Origin: Rhodospirillaceae bacterium | Lineage (GTDB): Bacteria; Pseudomonadota; Alphaproteobacteria; Rhodospirillales; Rhodospirillaceae | Length of the DNA stretch: 60,263 bases | Assembly (NCBI GenBank): GCA_009693785.1 | Contig: SHWP01000015.1 | Location: forward strand, 1 to 60,263 | Reading direction: 5' to 3' | In this document: positions 41,815 to 50,808 of the stretch, one piece after another | Position numbering within the stretch: the first letter of the stretch is position 1 | Layout of the letters: every line of letters begins with the position of its first letter | Notes under the pieces: model-generated | The model's database searches: none | Told to the model about the DNA's origin: nothing | The model's input: the letters and a program-made list of their open reading frames with translations, nothing else | Made by a program: the position numbers and the translations under genes

Positions 41815-42693
41815 TTAACCTGGAACCACCAGCCGTACCGCTTCGGGGTCGATGGTGATGTGTACCGGCAGGGTGGCGATGATGTCGCCATCGGCTTGCA
41901 CTGGATGCCCGGCGGGGCTGTTCACTCGCACTTCGCGGCCGGCCACCAATTGCACATCATGCAATTTGGCCAAGCGGCCCATCACCAACGCGATGCCATA
42001 GCGCAGCACACTCAGCCAGCCTCGCCCACTCATCACGATGGCATGAAAGCGATCATCAGCCAGGTTTGCCTCGGGTGCGGCGATGAAGGGTCCGCCATAG
42101 CGCCGTCCCTTGCAGACCACGATTGATGTGGGTCGATATGCCACGCCGTCAATGCTCACGTCGCATACTTCGAAGCCTCCGCTCGCGGCTTGTTTGATGG
42201 CCTGCCAGACATAGGCTAAGGGGCCGATGCGTTTTTTTAGGGCCAGCGACACCCCATGCACCACATTGGCATCGAAGCCCACACCCGCCATCATGGTGAA
42301 GCGTCGGCCGTTGGCGCGGCCCACGCGAATGGTTGTGATGGGCCCGAACGCCAAAGTGCGCGCAACGTCGGCCGGATTGTGGTTGAAGCCGATTTCATCT
42401 GCCAGCACATTGGCTGTGCCCAAGGGCATGAGGCCCAGCACGGCGTCTTTGCCCGTCAGGCCATTGACGATTTCATTCACCGTGCCGTCGCCACCGGCCG
42501 CCACGATCAAATCATAAGTGCTGGTTGGCGTGTCGCGTGCGATGGCCTCGGCATGGCCCGGTGCGGTGGTTTCGATCACACTCACCGCGCAGCCATGGCC
42601 GCGCAGCGCGGAGACCACGCGTTCAAAACGCACATGGCGGTCGCCGCCAGCAGCCGGGTTGAACACAGCCAAAATGCGCCGGGGCGTCGCCAT
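41815..42693 (-). CDS. Diacylglycerol/sphingosine kinase-fold lipid kinase (YegS-like)
   Basis: A 292-residue kinase of the DAGK catalytic family. AVFNPAAGG opens the protein, and the nucleotide motif AAGGDGTVNEIVNGL and PLGTANVLADEI follow in order. The remaining beta-sandwich domain includes MMAGVGFDANVVHGV and DGDIIATLPV. Such enzymes phosphorylate lipid hydroxyls at the membrane. It lies 12 bases downstream of the sulfatase-fold gene and on the same strand as it and a PmtA-like methyltransferase, so a shared role in membrane lipid modification is reasonable. Confidence 0.9.
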   Translation of the reverse strand: MATPRRILAVFNPAAGGDRHVRFERVVSALRGHGCAVSVIETTAPGHAEAIARDTPTSTYDLIVAAGGDGTVNEIVNGLTGKDAVLGLMPLGTANVLADEIGFNHNPADVARTLAFGPITTIRVGRANGRRFTMMAGVGFDANVVHGVSLALKKRIGPLAYVWQAIKQAASGGFEVCDVSIDGVAYRPTSIVVCKGRRYGGPFIAAPEANLADDRFHAIVMSGRGWLSVLRYGIALVMGRLAKLHDVQLVAGREVRVNSPAGHPVQADGDIIATLPVHITIDPEAVRLVVPG

Positions 42694-42705
42694 GAATGGA
42701 ATCAG

Positions 42706-44256
42706 CTACTCGAAAAACCTTGAGAAGGCGGCATTATACGTCAGGCGCGTGGCCTCGTCGCAACGCATAACGTCGTCATCGCAATTCTTAAACATCTCTT
42801 GTTGAAGCGCGGCGAAGTCATCGAGTTTGAAGCCGAATTTCTGCAGGGCAAAGGGGCTGAGCAGTGTCACGTCCAAGGCTTTGTTGTCTTGGCCAGTTGT
42901 GGCAGGCCCAGCACATTCGAAGTTGATGCAGCGGATATCATAGGCGGTGGTGTACCACTTGGCGTGGTCGTCCCAAAACCGCGTCATGAATTCCGGCTGA
43001 TGATCGCCGAAGGTCACCACGCCCGTGGGCCGCCCGCGTTTGGTCAACGCCTCAAGGAACGCGCCATAAGCGTCATCGCTATCGGAGTAGCGCGTCACGT
43101 AATCGGTGAAGGGATCCTTGATGTCGTAGGGCGTGTGCTGGTTGATGGTCAGCATCATCACGGCGACGGGTTGATTGGTCTCGCCAATTTTCTTCAGCAT
43201 GGTCTCGTAGATTGTGGAGTCAGGGATTTTCCAGTCCAACCCCTTGCTATAGCCCAGGGTGTCGGGGTCGTTGAATTCGTCGGCGCCAATCGAGAGATAA
43301 AAATTCCGTGCATTAATAAAGCTGCCCGGCACCGGGTAAAACACCATGGTGCGGTAGCCCAGCTCCTTTAGCTCAGTAAAGATCGAGCGCTTGATGCGCC
43401 CCTCCAACTGATGGAACACGTAGAGGCCGTCGCTGCCGAATTCCTGCGGGCGCATTTGGGTCAGGATTGGAAACTCTGTCCGCCAGGTGCCGCCCGCGAA
43501 AGTATGCACGCGCAAAGGGCCGGTGTGGGGTGCGGTTTTCGAGAACAGGCTGTGGGGCTCGTAGCTTTTGCGCAGCAGTTCGGGCGGAAAGGTCGATTCT
43601 TCCAACACAAAAAACAAGTCGGGCAGGGGGCCTGCGGGTGCGCCGATGTGCAAGTTGGCCAAGGCCGGTGCAGGCGGCATGATGGCTGGCAAGAGTAGTT
43701 GCGCGCCGGGAATCTGCGATGAGTACATCAGCGTGCGCAGGCTTGGCTTGGCGAAATCCGGCGTCCAAATTGTGCCGTTCTGGCTCCAGCTTTGAACGTC
43801 GACGATGCAGCCCAGCGAGACTACGCTCAGCGCCGCCAACGAACCCTTTTCAAAACGCGAGAACAGACCGCGGCCTTTGAACAAGTGAACGATGTAGTAA
43901 ATCGTGCCTGCTGTGGTCACCACCAAGGCCGTGGCGACACGCCAATCGTTGTAGGCCAACAGCACCAGATTTCCGCGCAGGAAGTAGTGGTCATAAGCGA
44001 ACAGCGGCATATCCAGCACCGCGAACTTGGCCAGACTGACAGCGACCAATACCAGGGCCGGAACCACCGACAACGCGAGCAAGATCAACGGATGTTTGCC
44101 GCGCGCACAGCCCAGCGCAAAGAACGGAGCCATGAACAGGCCAATGTAAGGATCGAGAAACGCGATGGCGTAAATCACGCCTGCAGCTACGGTAACAAGG
44201 GCGGTTTTTTGAGTCCGGCTAAGTTGCCATGTCGCGCTTAACGCGGTTGTTAGCAC
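42706..44256 (-). CDS. Sulfatase-fold membrane transferase (LtaS/phosphoethanolamine-transferase-like)
   Basis: A 516-residue membrane protein with several N-terminal helices and a C-terminal alkaline-phosphatase-like domain. Catalytic landmarks are LFFVLEESTFPP (metal Glu), the probable Thr nucleophile in AGGTWRTEF and the closing FGDHQPEF. The overall order matches LTA synthase and EptA-type head-group transferases. The longer reading starts at TTG 44268, but GTG 44256 has GGAG six bases upstream and is preferred. It overlaps the methyltransferase gene upstream by 7 bases, a strong sign of co-translation. The transferred group is unknown. Confidence 0.88.
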   Translation of the reverse strand: MLTTALSATWQLSRTQKTALVTVAAGVIYAIAFLDPYIGLFMAPFFALGCARGKHPLILLALSVVPALVLVAVSLAKFAVLDMPLFAYDHYFLRGNLVLLAYNDWRVATALVVTTAGTIYYIVHLFKGRGLFSRFEKGSLAALSVVSLGCIVDVQSWSQNGTIWTPDFAKPSLRTLMYSSQIPGAQLLLPAIMPPAPALANLHIGAPAGPLPDLFFVLEESTFPPELLRKSYEPHSLFSKTAPHTGPLRVHTFAGGTWRTEFPILTQMRPQEFGSDGLYVFHQLEGRIKRSIFTELKELGYRTMVFYPVPGSFINARNFYLSIGADEFNDPDTLGYSKGLDWKIPDSTIYETMLKKIGETNQPVAVMMLTINQHTPYDIKDPFTDYVTRYSDSDDAYGAFLEALTKRGRPTGVVTFGDHQPEFMTRFWDDHAKWYTTAYDIRCINFECAGPATTGQDNKALDVTLLSPFALQKFGFKLDDFAALQQEMFKNCDDDVMRCDEATRLTYNAAFSRFFE

Positions 44257-44801
44257 GAATATCTCCAAACGAACGCCGGCGGGACGTTCAACAATTCAAA
44301 GCCTACCACTTCGCTTTTCGGGAATATTCCAGCGAATGGATTTCGCGGAAAGTAAGTGTAAGTGATCAGGGTTGTCACTGTGCCCGCTTTATAGGCGCGC
44401 GCCACGCTGTCGCGCAGCAAGGCGAACTCGGGGTTATTCACATTGGGAATACTGCTGACCACCACGGTCGGCTGAGTCAGTTCATCCAAAAAGGCGATGG
44501 CACAGGTGTCGATGATGTTGCGTTTGGGGAATGTGTGGCGCAAATATGTAAAGCGCTCGGCCTCGCGCTCAATGCTGATCGTGCTTTCAGGCAGCGCAGC
44601 CGTCACAGAACCGTAACCGGCGCCAAGCTCAAGAATGGGCTGATCGATGCCCTCAATCGCCTTAGCCATGCGTTTGGCCAGAAAGCGCGAGGACTCGCAA
44701 ATTGCGCCAATCGAGCCATTGGCCGCAAAAAAACCAGCGATGCGCGACACTGGCTTTTTGGCAGCCACGCGCACGCCCGGTACTGTTTGTGAGTAATCCA
44801 T
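44250..44801 (-). CDS. Class I SAM methyltransferase, PmtA-like phospholipid N-methyltransferase
   Basis: A 183-residue methyltransferase. GSIGAICESSRFLAKRMA followed by PILELGAGYGSVTAAL strongly resembles the start of PmtA-type phosphatidylethanolamine N-methyltransferases (G-A-x-x-P/E-S-S-R-x-L-A, then the SAM loop ELGAGxG). SSIPNVNN occupies the catalytic-loop position. It is the first gene of a tightly packed leftward operon with the sulfatase-fold transferase and the lipid kinase. The related rRNA adenine dimethyltransferases share this fold, so lipid specificity is inferred from motif and neighbours. Confidence 0.82.
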   Translation of the reverse strand: MDYSQTVPGVRVAAKKPVSRIAGFFAANGSIGAICESSRFLAKRMAKAIEGIDQPILELGAGYGSVTAALPESTISIEREAERFTYLRHTFPKRNIIDTCAIAFLDELTQPTVVVSSIPNVNNPEFALLRDSVARAYKAGTVTTLITYTYFPRNPFAGIFPKSEVVGFELLNVPPAFVWRYSC

Positions 44802-45176
44802 CGAACTGAGTTCCCGCCCTTAATTGACGCTGGTGTCACGCGGGCGCAGGGCTGTGTAAAAACCAAACTGTCCCATGAAAAACCTAGCTTTTGAAATCCT
44901 GCCGCTGTGACCCTGCGGCGGGCGCCACCATATCGATTTGGGCCCGCCGTAACAATCTTGCAATACGACTGCAACGCAGACGTCACATGAGCGGAAAATC
45001 GTGTCAATTCTGAGGCTTAACCAAGGGCCCCCATCCAGTTGTAGCCAGGGGCAAGGGGCCAACGCCAAGGCTAGGCGCTAGGCGGGCGGGCGGCCAAAAA
45101 GGCGGGGTGTGGAGTGGGGTGTTTCAAGCCAACCCCAGGCCACAATTTGGCCGGGATTGGGTCGAGTTTGGCTCGC
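44802..45176. other. Intergenic region, no gene seen
   Basis: About 375 bases between two leftward genes. It is rich in G and C runs (for example GGCGGGCGGGCGGCC near 45080). I found no credible start, RNA gene or palindrome long enough to annotate. It presumably carries the terminator of the RND operon and the promoter of the lipid operon, but neither can be located by eye. Confidence 0.4.
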
Positions 45177-48100
45177 TCACTCCGCCGGTGATGCGGCCTC
45201 GGTCAACCCTTGAGCGCGGGGGGTGAGCGCGCGGGCGCGGTGGTCGGTGGCAAGCCACGTGTACACCACCGGCACTACGAACAGCGTGAACATAGTGCCA
45301 ATCGCCATGCCCGACACCACCACCACGCCCAACGAGAAGCGGCTGGCGGCACCGGCCCCGCTAGCAATCAGCAGCGGCAACAATCCGGCCACCATGGCTG
45401 CGGTGGTCATGAGGATGGGGCGCAAACGAACTTGGGCGGCGTGCTCAATGGCGCTGCGCCGGTCGCAGTGTTCTTTGATCTGCATGTCCTTGGCGAAGGA
45501 CACCATGAGAATGCCGTGTTTAGAGATCAGGCCGATCAATGTGAGCAAGCCCACCTGTGTATAGATGTTCATGGTGCTGACGCCGAAATATAACGGCAGC
45601 AACGCCCCGCACACCGACATCGGCACGCTGACCAGAATCACAATCGGGTCGCGAAGACTCTCGAATTGGGCGGCCAGCACCAGATAAATCACGACTAAAC
45701 CAAATAGGAAGGTCAAGATCAGCTGATTGCCTTCAGTGATGAACTGACGGCTTTCGCCCAAGAACCCGCTCGTGTAACCGCGCGGCAGCGCGGTGGCTTG
45801 GGATCGCAAGAAATCAACCGCTTCGCCCATGGAAACGCCAGGCATGGGAATGGCGCGGAAGACTGCTGCATTGAGTTGGTTGAAACGGTTCAAGCCGTTC
45901 GGTTCGACGCCCGTGGTGGTGCTGACGATGGTCGAGAGCGGTATTTGTTCACCGCTGGCGGTTTTCACATAGAATTGAGTCAGTCGTTCGGCCGAGAACC
46001 GGTCGGCGCGCGAGACTTGCGGGATTACTTCGTACGAGCGGCCTTCCAAGCTAAAGCGGTTGACGTAGTTCTCGCCCACCAGGATGGCCAAGGTGTCGCC
46101 AATGGCCTGCATCGAAATGCCTAGGTCGCTGGCCTTCGCACGGTCGATTTGTAGCCGGATCACGGGGTTGTTGAAGTTCAGGTCGCTATCGACCACCATG
46201 AACAAGCCGCTTTTGCGAGCTCTGTCTTTGAGGTCGTTCATGACGCCATGAATGTCTTCATAACCGCCCGCCGAGGCCACCACGAATTGCACGGGTAAGC
46301 CACCGAAGGGGCCGGGGAGTGCTGGGAAGCTGAACGCAAAGCCCTTCACGCCATCAAGCGTGTTGAGTTTCTTTTGAAGGTCGCCTTGAATCTGCATGGC
46401 CGAGCGATTGCGCTCGCTCCAAGGCTTCAGGTCCATAGCCGCGATACCGCCGCCCACGCCACCGCGTCCAAACATAATGAAGCGCGAGCGCACCTCGGGG
46501 TAAGTCGCCAGAATGTCATCGAGTTTGCGGCCGTAAGCGGTCGTATAATCGAGGTTGGTGTATTCAGGCGCTGCGATTTGCGCGAGCACCACGCCCTGGT
46601 CTTCGGCGGGGGCTAGTTCTTGGCGGATGTTGAAGAACATGTACACCACACTGACCATCACAGCGACGGCGAACAGGGCCGTGACGGGACGGAAGTCGAG
46701 GCTGCGGCGTAACTGGCGCACGTACCAGGCAGTGACGGCTGCGAAAACGCGGTCCACGGCTGCGGCAAATTTGCTTTCGGTGCCATGAGCGCGCAAAAAC
46801 ATCGAACACATCATGGGCGACAACGTCAGCGCGATAATGCCCGAAATAATCACCGCACCCGCCAGCGTAAAGGCAAACTCGCGGAACAAGGCACCGGTCA
46901 AACCGCCCAAAAAGCCAATCGGGGCATACACGGCGGCCAAGGTAATCGTCATGGCAATGACGGGCCCGACGATTTCGCGCGCGCCCAACAAGGCGGCCTG
47001 CAGGGGCGTATAACCTTCTTCGATGTGGCGATAGACGTTCTCGACCACCACGATGGCGTCATCGACCACCAAGCCAATCGCCAGCACCATGGCCAATAGC
47101 GTCAACAAATTGATGCTAAACCCCACCGCGAGCATGAATACCGCCACGCCGATGATCGATAGCGGAATTGTCACGATCGGAATAAGCACCGAGCGGAAGC
47201 TGCCAAGGAACAAGAAAATCACCACGATGACGATCAACATGGATTCGATCAACGTTTTGGCCACTTCGTTGATCGAGGCTTGAATGAAATCGGCAACGTC
47301 GTACGGCAAGGCGAATTTCAGCGACGGCGGCATGGTGCGTTGAATTTCGGGTATGATCTTGTGAATCCCCGCCGAGACCTCCAACGGATTGCCTGAAGGC
47401 GTGGGCGAGATCCCCACGATCACCGCATTTTCCCCGCTGAGCATCGCCGCTGAGTCGCTGTTCTTTGGGCCCAAGTCGACGGTGGCGATATCGCGCAGCC
47501 GCACCAGCACGCCACCTTCGGATTTAACAACAAGGTTGCGGAATTGCTCGACATCTGTCAGCGCCGTGTCGGCGGTGACGTTGGTGATGGTGAAATAACC
47601 CTTGGCTTGGCCCGGCGCCGATTGAAAGTTGTTAGCCCGGATGGCGGCCGAAACCGCGCTGGCGGTGACCCCGCGCGCAGCCATTTTACCGGGGTCTAGC
47701 CACAGCCGCATGGCGAAAACCTGGCCGCCGATGATATCGACCGCGGCCACGCCCTCGACTGTAAACAACAATGGGCGCACGACGCGGGTGATGTAGTCTG
47801 AGATCGCCGCCCCCTCAAGTTCGGGGCTGGAAAAACTCATGTACATCGACTGCACGGACTGGCCGACGGATTTGGTGAGGATGGGGTCGTTGGCTTCGCG
47901 CGGCAGCTGATACTTCACTTCCTGCACCTTGCTCATGGCCTCGGCCATGGCGTCGTTGGGGTCGCGGTTCAGCCGCATCGTGGCGGTCACGGTGCTGATG
48001 CTTTGTTGCGAGGTGGAGGTGACAAAATCTACGCCATCGACGGCGGCCATGGCCTGCTCAAGGGGCGTGGTGATGAAACCTTGCATCAATTCTGCCGGCG

Positions 48101-48260
48101 CGCCCGGATAGGCCGTGGTCACGGTGATGACCGTGTTGGTGAGTTCGGGGAATTGGCGCAGCGGCAAATCGACCAGGGCGCGCAGCCCGATCAACAGAAT
48201 GAGCAAGCTGACGACGATCGACAACACCGGGCGCCGAATGAATAAATCGGTGAAGGTCAT
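45177..48260 (-). CDS. RND efflux pump inner-membrane permease
   Basis: A 1027-residue HAE1-type RND permease, the usual length for the AcrB/MexB/MdtB family. The N-terminus FIRRPVLSIVVSLLILLIGL is standard. The proton-relay Asp pair is in LAIGLVVDDAIVVVENVYRH in helix 4. The docking domain follows VVYMFFNIRQELAPAEDQG, and the repeat-half motif GLISKHGILMVSFA is present. AAGG precedes ATG 48260. The adaptor gene lies 35 bases upstream on the same strand. No TolC-type outer-membrane gene is adjacent. Confidence 0.95.
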   Translation of the reverse strand: MTFTDLFIRRPVLSIVVSLLILLIGLRALVDLPLRQFPELTNTVITVTTAYPGAPAELMQGFITTPLEQAMAAVDGVDFVTSTSQQSISTVTATMRLNRDPNDAMAEAMSKVQEVKYQLPREANDPILTKSVGQSVQSMYMSFSSPELEGAAISDYITRVVRPLLFTVEGVAAVDIIGGQVFAMRLWLDPGKMAARGVTASAVSAAIRANNFQSAPGQAKGYFTITNVTADTALTDVEQFRNLVVKSEGGVLVRLRDIATVDLGPKNSDSAAMLSGENAVIVGISPTPSGNPLEVSAGIHKIIPEIQRTMPPSLKFALPYDVADFIQASINEVAKTLIESMLIVIVVIFLFLGSFRSVLIPIVTIPLSIIGVAVFMLAVGFSINLLTLLAMVLAIGLVVDDAIVVVENVYRHIEEGYTPLQAALLGAREIVGPVIAMTITLAAVYAPIGFLGGLTGALFREFAFTLAGAVIISGIIALTLSPMMCSMFLRAHGTESKFAAAVDRVFAAVTAWYVRQLRRSLDFRPVTALFAVAVMVSVVYMFFNIRQELAPAEDQGVVLAQIAAPEYTNLDYTTAYGRKLDDILATYPEVRSRFIMFGRGGVGGGIAAMDLKPWSERNRSAMQIQGDLQKKLNTLDGVKGFAFSFPALPGPFGGLPVQFVVASAGGYEDIHGVMNDLKDRARKSGLFMVVDSDLNFNNPVIRLQIDRAKASDLGISMQAIGDTLAILVGENYVNRFSLEGRSYEVIPQVSRADRFSAERLTQFYVKTASGEQIPLSTIVSTTTGVEPNGLNRFNQLNAAVFRAIPMPGVSMGEAVDFLRSQATALPRGYTSGFLGESRQFITEGNQLILTFLFGLVVIYLVLAAQFESLRDPIVILVSVPMSVCGALLPLYFGVSTMNIYTQVGLLTLIGLISKHGILMVSFAKDMQIKEHCDRRSAIEHAAQVRLRPILMTTAAMVAGLLPLLIASGAGAASRFSLGVVVVSGMAIGTMFTLFVVPVVYTWLATDHRARALTPRAQGLTEAASPAE

Positions 48261-48295
48261 GGTGAGCCTTTATCGTTTCCCGCCAGGTCCTGAGT

Positions 48296-49504
48296 TTAAG
48301 GAACTGGAACGGTCGCGGGTTTCACCAAAGTGGGCGTGGCATTCAAAATAAGCGTGGCGCCGTCGAACAACTTGCTCAGGCCCGTCGTTACGATGCGTTG
48401 GCCCTGGCTTAAGCCCTCGGTCACGACGATGCGCCCATCGACTGAGCTGCCGGTTTTCACGGTGGTGCGCTTGGCCTTCATGATGGGCTTGCCATCTGCC
48501 GCTGTGCCCGCGTCCTCGATGACATAGACCGAGTTGCCGTACAGCGAATAATCCAATGCCGTCTCGGGAATCGTCATCTGCCCCTGATCGACGGGCAGGG
48601 CCACGTGCACATTGGCGAACATGCCTGGCATCAACAAACCATCGAAATTATCGGCGACGGCTTGCAGCTTGATCGAGCGTGTCGCGACACTGATTTGCGG
48701 GTCAATCACGGCGATCTCCGCCTTAAACACGCGGCCTGGGTAAGCGTCAACCGTCAGGTCCAAGGTTTGGGTGAGGCTTAATTGCGGGCGGGCCTGCTCG
48801 GGCAGGCTGAACTCCACGAACAATTCTTTCATGTTTGTGATGTGCACGATGGCTTTGCCGCGGTCGAGATAATGGCCCACCTCGGTTTCGCGAATGCCCA
48901 GCGTGCCGTCGAACGGCGCGCGCACGGCCTTTTGATCGATCAGCGCTTCGATGCGCGAAATAGCGGCGGTGGCGATTTCAGACTGGCTTTGCGCCTGGTC
49001 GAGCTGCGCTTGCGATAGATTGCCTTTACTCGCCAGCTCCTGGGCGCGCTTCAAATTTGCAATGGCTAATTTTTGTTGGGCGCGTGCGTTGGCCAGATCG
49101 GCGCGTTCGGTGGCATCGTTCAATTGCACGATCAAGTCACCCGCTTTTACGGGCTGGCCTGGCAAAAAGGTGATCGACTTCACGGTGCCCGCAGCTTCGG
49201 ATGAGATGGTGACATGGTGGATCGCCGAGATCGAGCCAACCGCCGACAGGCTTCGCGCCACGGCGCTGGGCGATAGGGTCTCGTAATTCACACTCACCGG
49301 CGGCGGAGTATTGGAGGCGAAGAACGACGCCATCATTTGTTTGCGGAAGAGGTCGAAGCCCACCAACAGCCCAACGACGACGAGGGCAATGACGCCCGCC
49401 CACAAGACAGCGCGGCGCACGCGCGCGGGGTCCACGGCAGTACGCACCGGGGCCACTTGCGTGGGCGACATGGCGGTTTGGGAGGGTACGTCTTGGTAAT
49501 TCAT
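48296..49504 (-). CDS. RND efflux periplasmic adaptor (membrane fusion protein)
   Basis: A 402-residue adaptor. One N-terminal helix (VLWAGVIALVVVGLLVGF) anchors it in the inner membrane. The lipoyl half SEAAGTVKSITFLPGQPVKAGDLIVQL and an alpha-hairpin with DLANARAQQKLAIANLKRAQEL follow. The second lipoyl half VRAPFDGTLGIRETEVGHYL and the beta-barrel region are in the correct order. ATG 49504 is chosen over TTG 49519. It is the first gene of the pump operon. The divergent gap to 49731 holds TTTATATAC twice, perhaps a shared promoter feature. Confidence 0.93.
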   Translation of the reverse strand: MNYQDVPSQTAMSPTQVAPVRTAVDPARVRRAVLWAGVIALVVVGLLVGFDLFRKQMMASFFASNTPPPVSVNYETLSPSAVARSLSAVGSISAIHHVTISSEAAGTVKSITFLPGQPVKAGDLIVQLNDATERADLANARAQQKLAIANLKRAQELASKGNLSQAQLDQAQSQSEIATAAISRIEALIDQKAVRAPFDGTLGIRETEVGHYLDRGKAIVHITNMKELFVEFSLPEQARPQLSLTQTLDLTVDAYPGRVFKAEIAVIDPQISVATRSIKLQAVADNFDGLLMPGMFANVHVALPVDQGQMTIPETALDYSLYGNSVYVIEDAGTAADGKPIMKAKRTTVKTGSSVDGRIVVTEGLSQGQRIVTTGLSKLFDGATLILNATPTLVKPATVPVP

Positions 49505-49730
49505 ACAACTGTCCGGCAAGGAGCTAATGGAGCTCTAGCTCATACACTTTATATACACCTTGATAGATGCTTCGGGCGGGTGCTGGTTAAGTAGGCCCCC
49601 GCCGAGTGTCACGGCCCAACTCTGGGTAGTTGGTATGCAAGAATGTCAGGTTAGCCCGAACTAGTGATTTTCTCAATTATTTTATATACTTAGCTGATTC
49701 CACACGCGGTTGCATAGGCCCAAGACTTCT

Positions 49731-50141
49731 ATGATTCCGAAACGAAAACCGCTCGCCGCCAACCGCAAATCGCGGCGCGCCCAAGGTGTGCGGTTAATCA
49801 AGCTCAAACGCCCACCCCAGGGGCCATCAGTTCTGATCGAGGCGTTCAAGCGAATCATCGTCGAGAATGACCAATCGGTCAGCATGTCGGCGGGTTTGAT
49901 GATGGGAGAGAAGGGCTGGACGTTTCATCGGGCTGGCGAGTTTCGGTATGCGGTGGCGAGCGGCAAAACCCGCGTCACGCTGCATGCCTTGCCGATGTAT
50001 TGCCAACCGAAAATTCACACCGCCTACAAAAAGCGCATCGCCAACGGTGACTTCGGCAAGGGCTGCATTCGCTTCAAATTTGACGCGAAGGTGGACTTGG
50101 ACGTGATCGCCACGTTCATTCGCGACTGTGCGGAAGTGTAA
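49731..50141 (+). CDS. DUF1801 family protein (YdhG-like)
   Basis: A 136-residue cytoplasmic protein. A basic N-terminal tail (PKRKPLAANRKSRRAQG) precedes a domain with FRYAVASGKTRVTLHALP and the closing GKGCIRFKFDAKVDLDVIATFI, the DUF1801 pattern. Function is unestablished. ATG 49731 is preferred to TTG 49710. The next gene starts within seven bases of its stop, so the two are co-transcribed. Confidence 0.82.
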   Translation: MIPKRKPLAANRKSRRAQGVRLIKLKRPPQGPSVLIEAFKRIIVENDQSVSMSAGLMMGEKGWTFHRAGEFRYAVASGKTRVTLHALPMYCQPKIHTAYKKRIANGDFGKGCIRFKFDAKVDLDVIATFIRDCAEV

Positions 50142-50147
50142 TTGGGG

Positions 50148-50606
50148 ATGGTGGCGATTTTTGTCGATGGCGATGCCTGCCCGGTGAAAGACGAAACTCT
50201 GCGCGTGGCCGCGCGCCATGGTGTGCTGGTGCATTTAGTGAGTAACACATGGCTACGCGGACCTGCCGATCCGTTGATCAATCGCGTGGTGGTGACGCGC
50301 GATAAGTTGGACGCGGCCGATGATTGGATCGCCGAACATGTGGCCGCCAACGATATTGTTATCACCGCCGATATTCCCTTGGCCGCGCGCAGCGTCGCAA
50401 AAGGGGCCACGGTCCTGCGGCCCAATGGCCAACCGCTCGACCAAAACTCCATCGGCATGGCCTCAGCCGTGCGCGATTTGAATACCCACCTGCGAGATAC
50501 GGGTATGATCACCGGCGGGCCCGCACCCTTTGCCAAGCAAGACCGCTCGCGCTACCTCGATAAGCTGGAAACTTTAGTTCGCGCGGCCAAAGCCAAGGCG
50601 GGCTAG
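50148..50606 (+). CDS. YaiI/YqxD family protein (DUF188)
   Basis: A 152-residue PIN-like protein of the conserved DUF188 family. The N-terminal motif IFVDGDACPVKDE, the central IVITADIPLAARSV and the NTHLRDTG segment are all family signatures with conserved Asp residues. A nuclease-like role is assumed from the fold but not proven. ATG 50148 follows GGAAG; TTG 50142 is also in frame. CCCGCC-gcc-GGCGGG at 50649-50663 could act as a weak terminator behind it. Confidence 0.92.
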   Translation: MVAIFVDGDACPVKDETLRVAARHGVLVHLVSNTWLRGPADPLINRVVVTRDKLDAADDWIAEHVAANDIVITADIPLAARSVAKGATVLRPNGQPLDQNSIGMASAVRDLNTHLRDTGMITGGPAPFAKQDRSRYLDKLETLVRAAKAKAG

Positions 50607-50666
50607 GCGAGCGCTTGGGTGGTATCCACGCAGTGAGACGGGCTCAATCCCGCCGCCGGCGGGTGG

Positions 50667-50688
50667 TTTCGAGTATATTTCGAGTATA
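50667..50688. promoter_or_regulatory. Tandem 11-bp repeat upstream of TonB receptor
   Basis: TTTCGAGTATA occurs twice head to tail (50667-50677 and 50678-50688), followed by TTATATAG. An 11-bp period equals about one helical turn, so two regulator subunits could bind the same face. It lies 120 bases before the receptor start. No regulator gene is nearby. Confidence 0.45.
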
Positions 50689-50808
50689 TTATATAGTGTG
50701 ATTACATCATAATTCTAGCGGCGGCATTCTGTACCCATTCGTCAACTCTAAGGCCTTTCGTGCTGTCGGACGGGCGCGGCTGTCAACACTGTCAGGGGGA
50801 CACATCAC

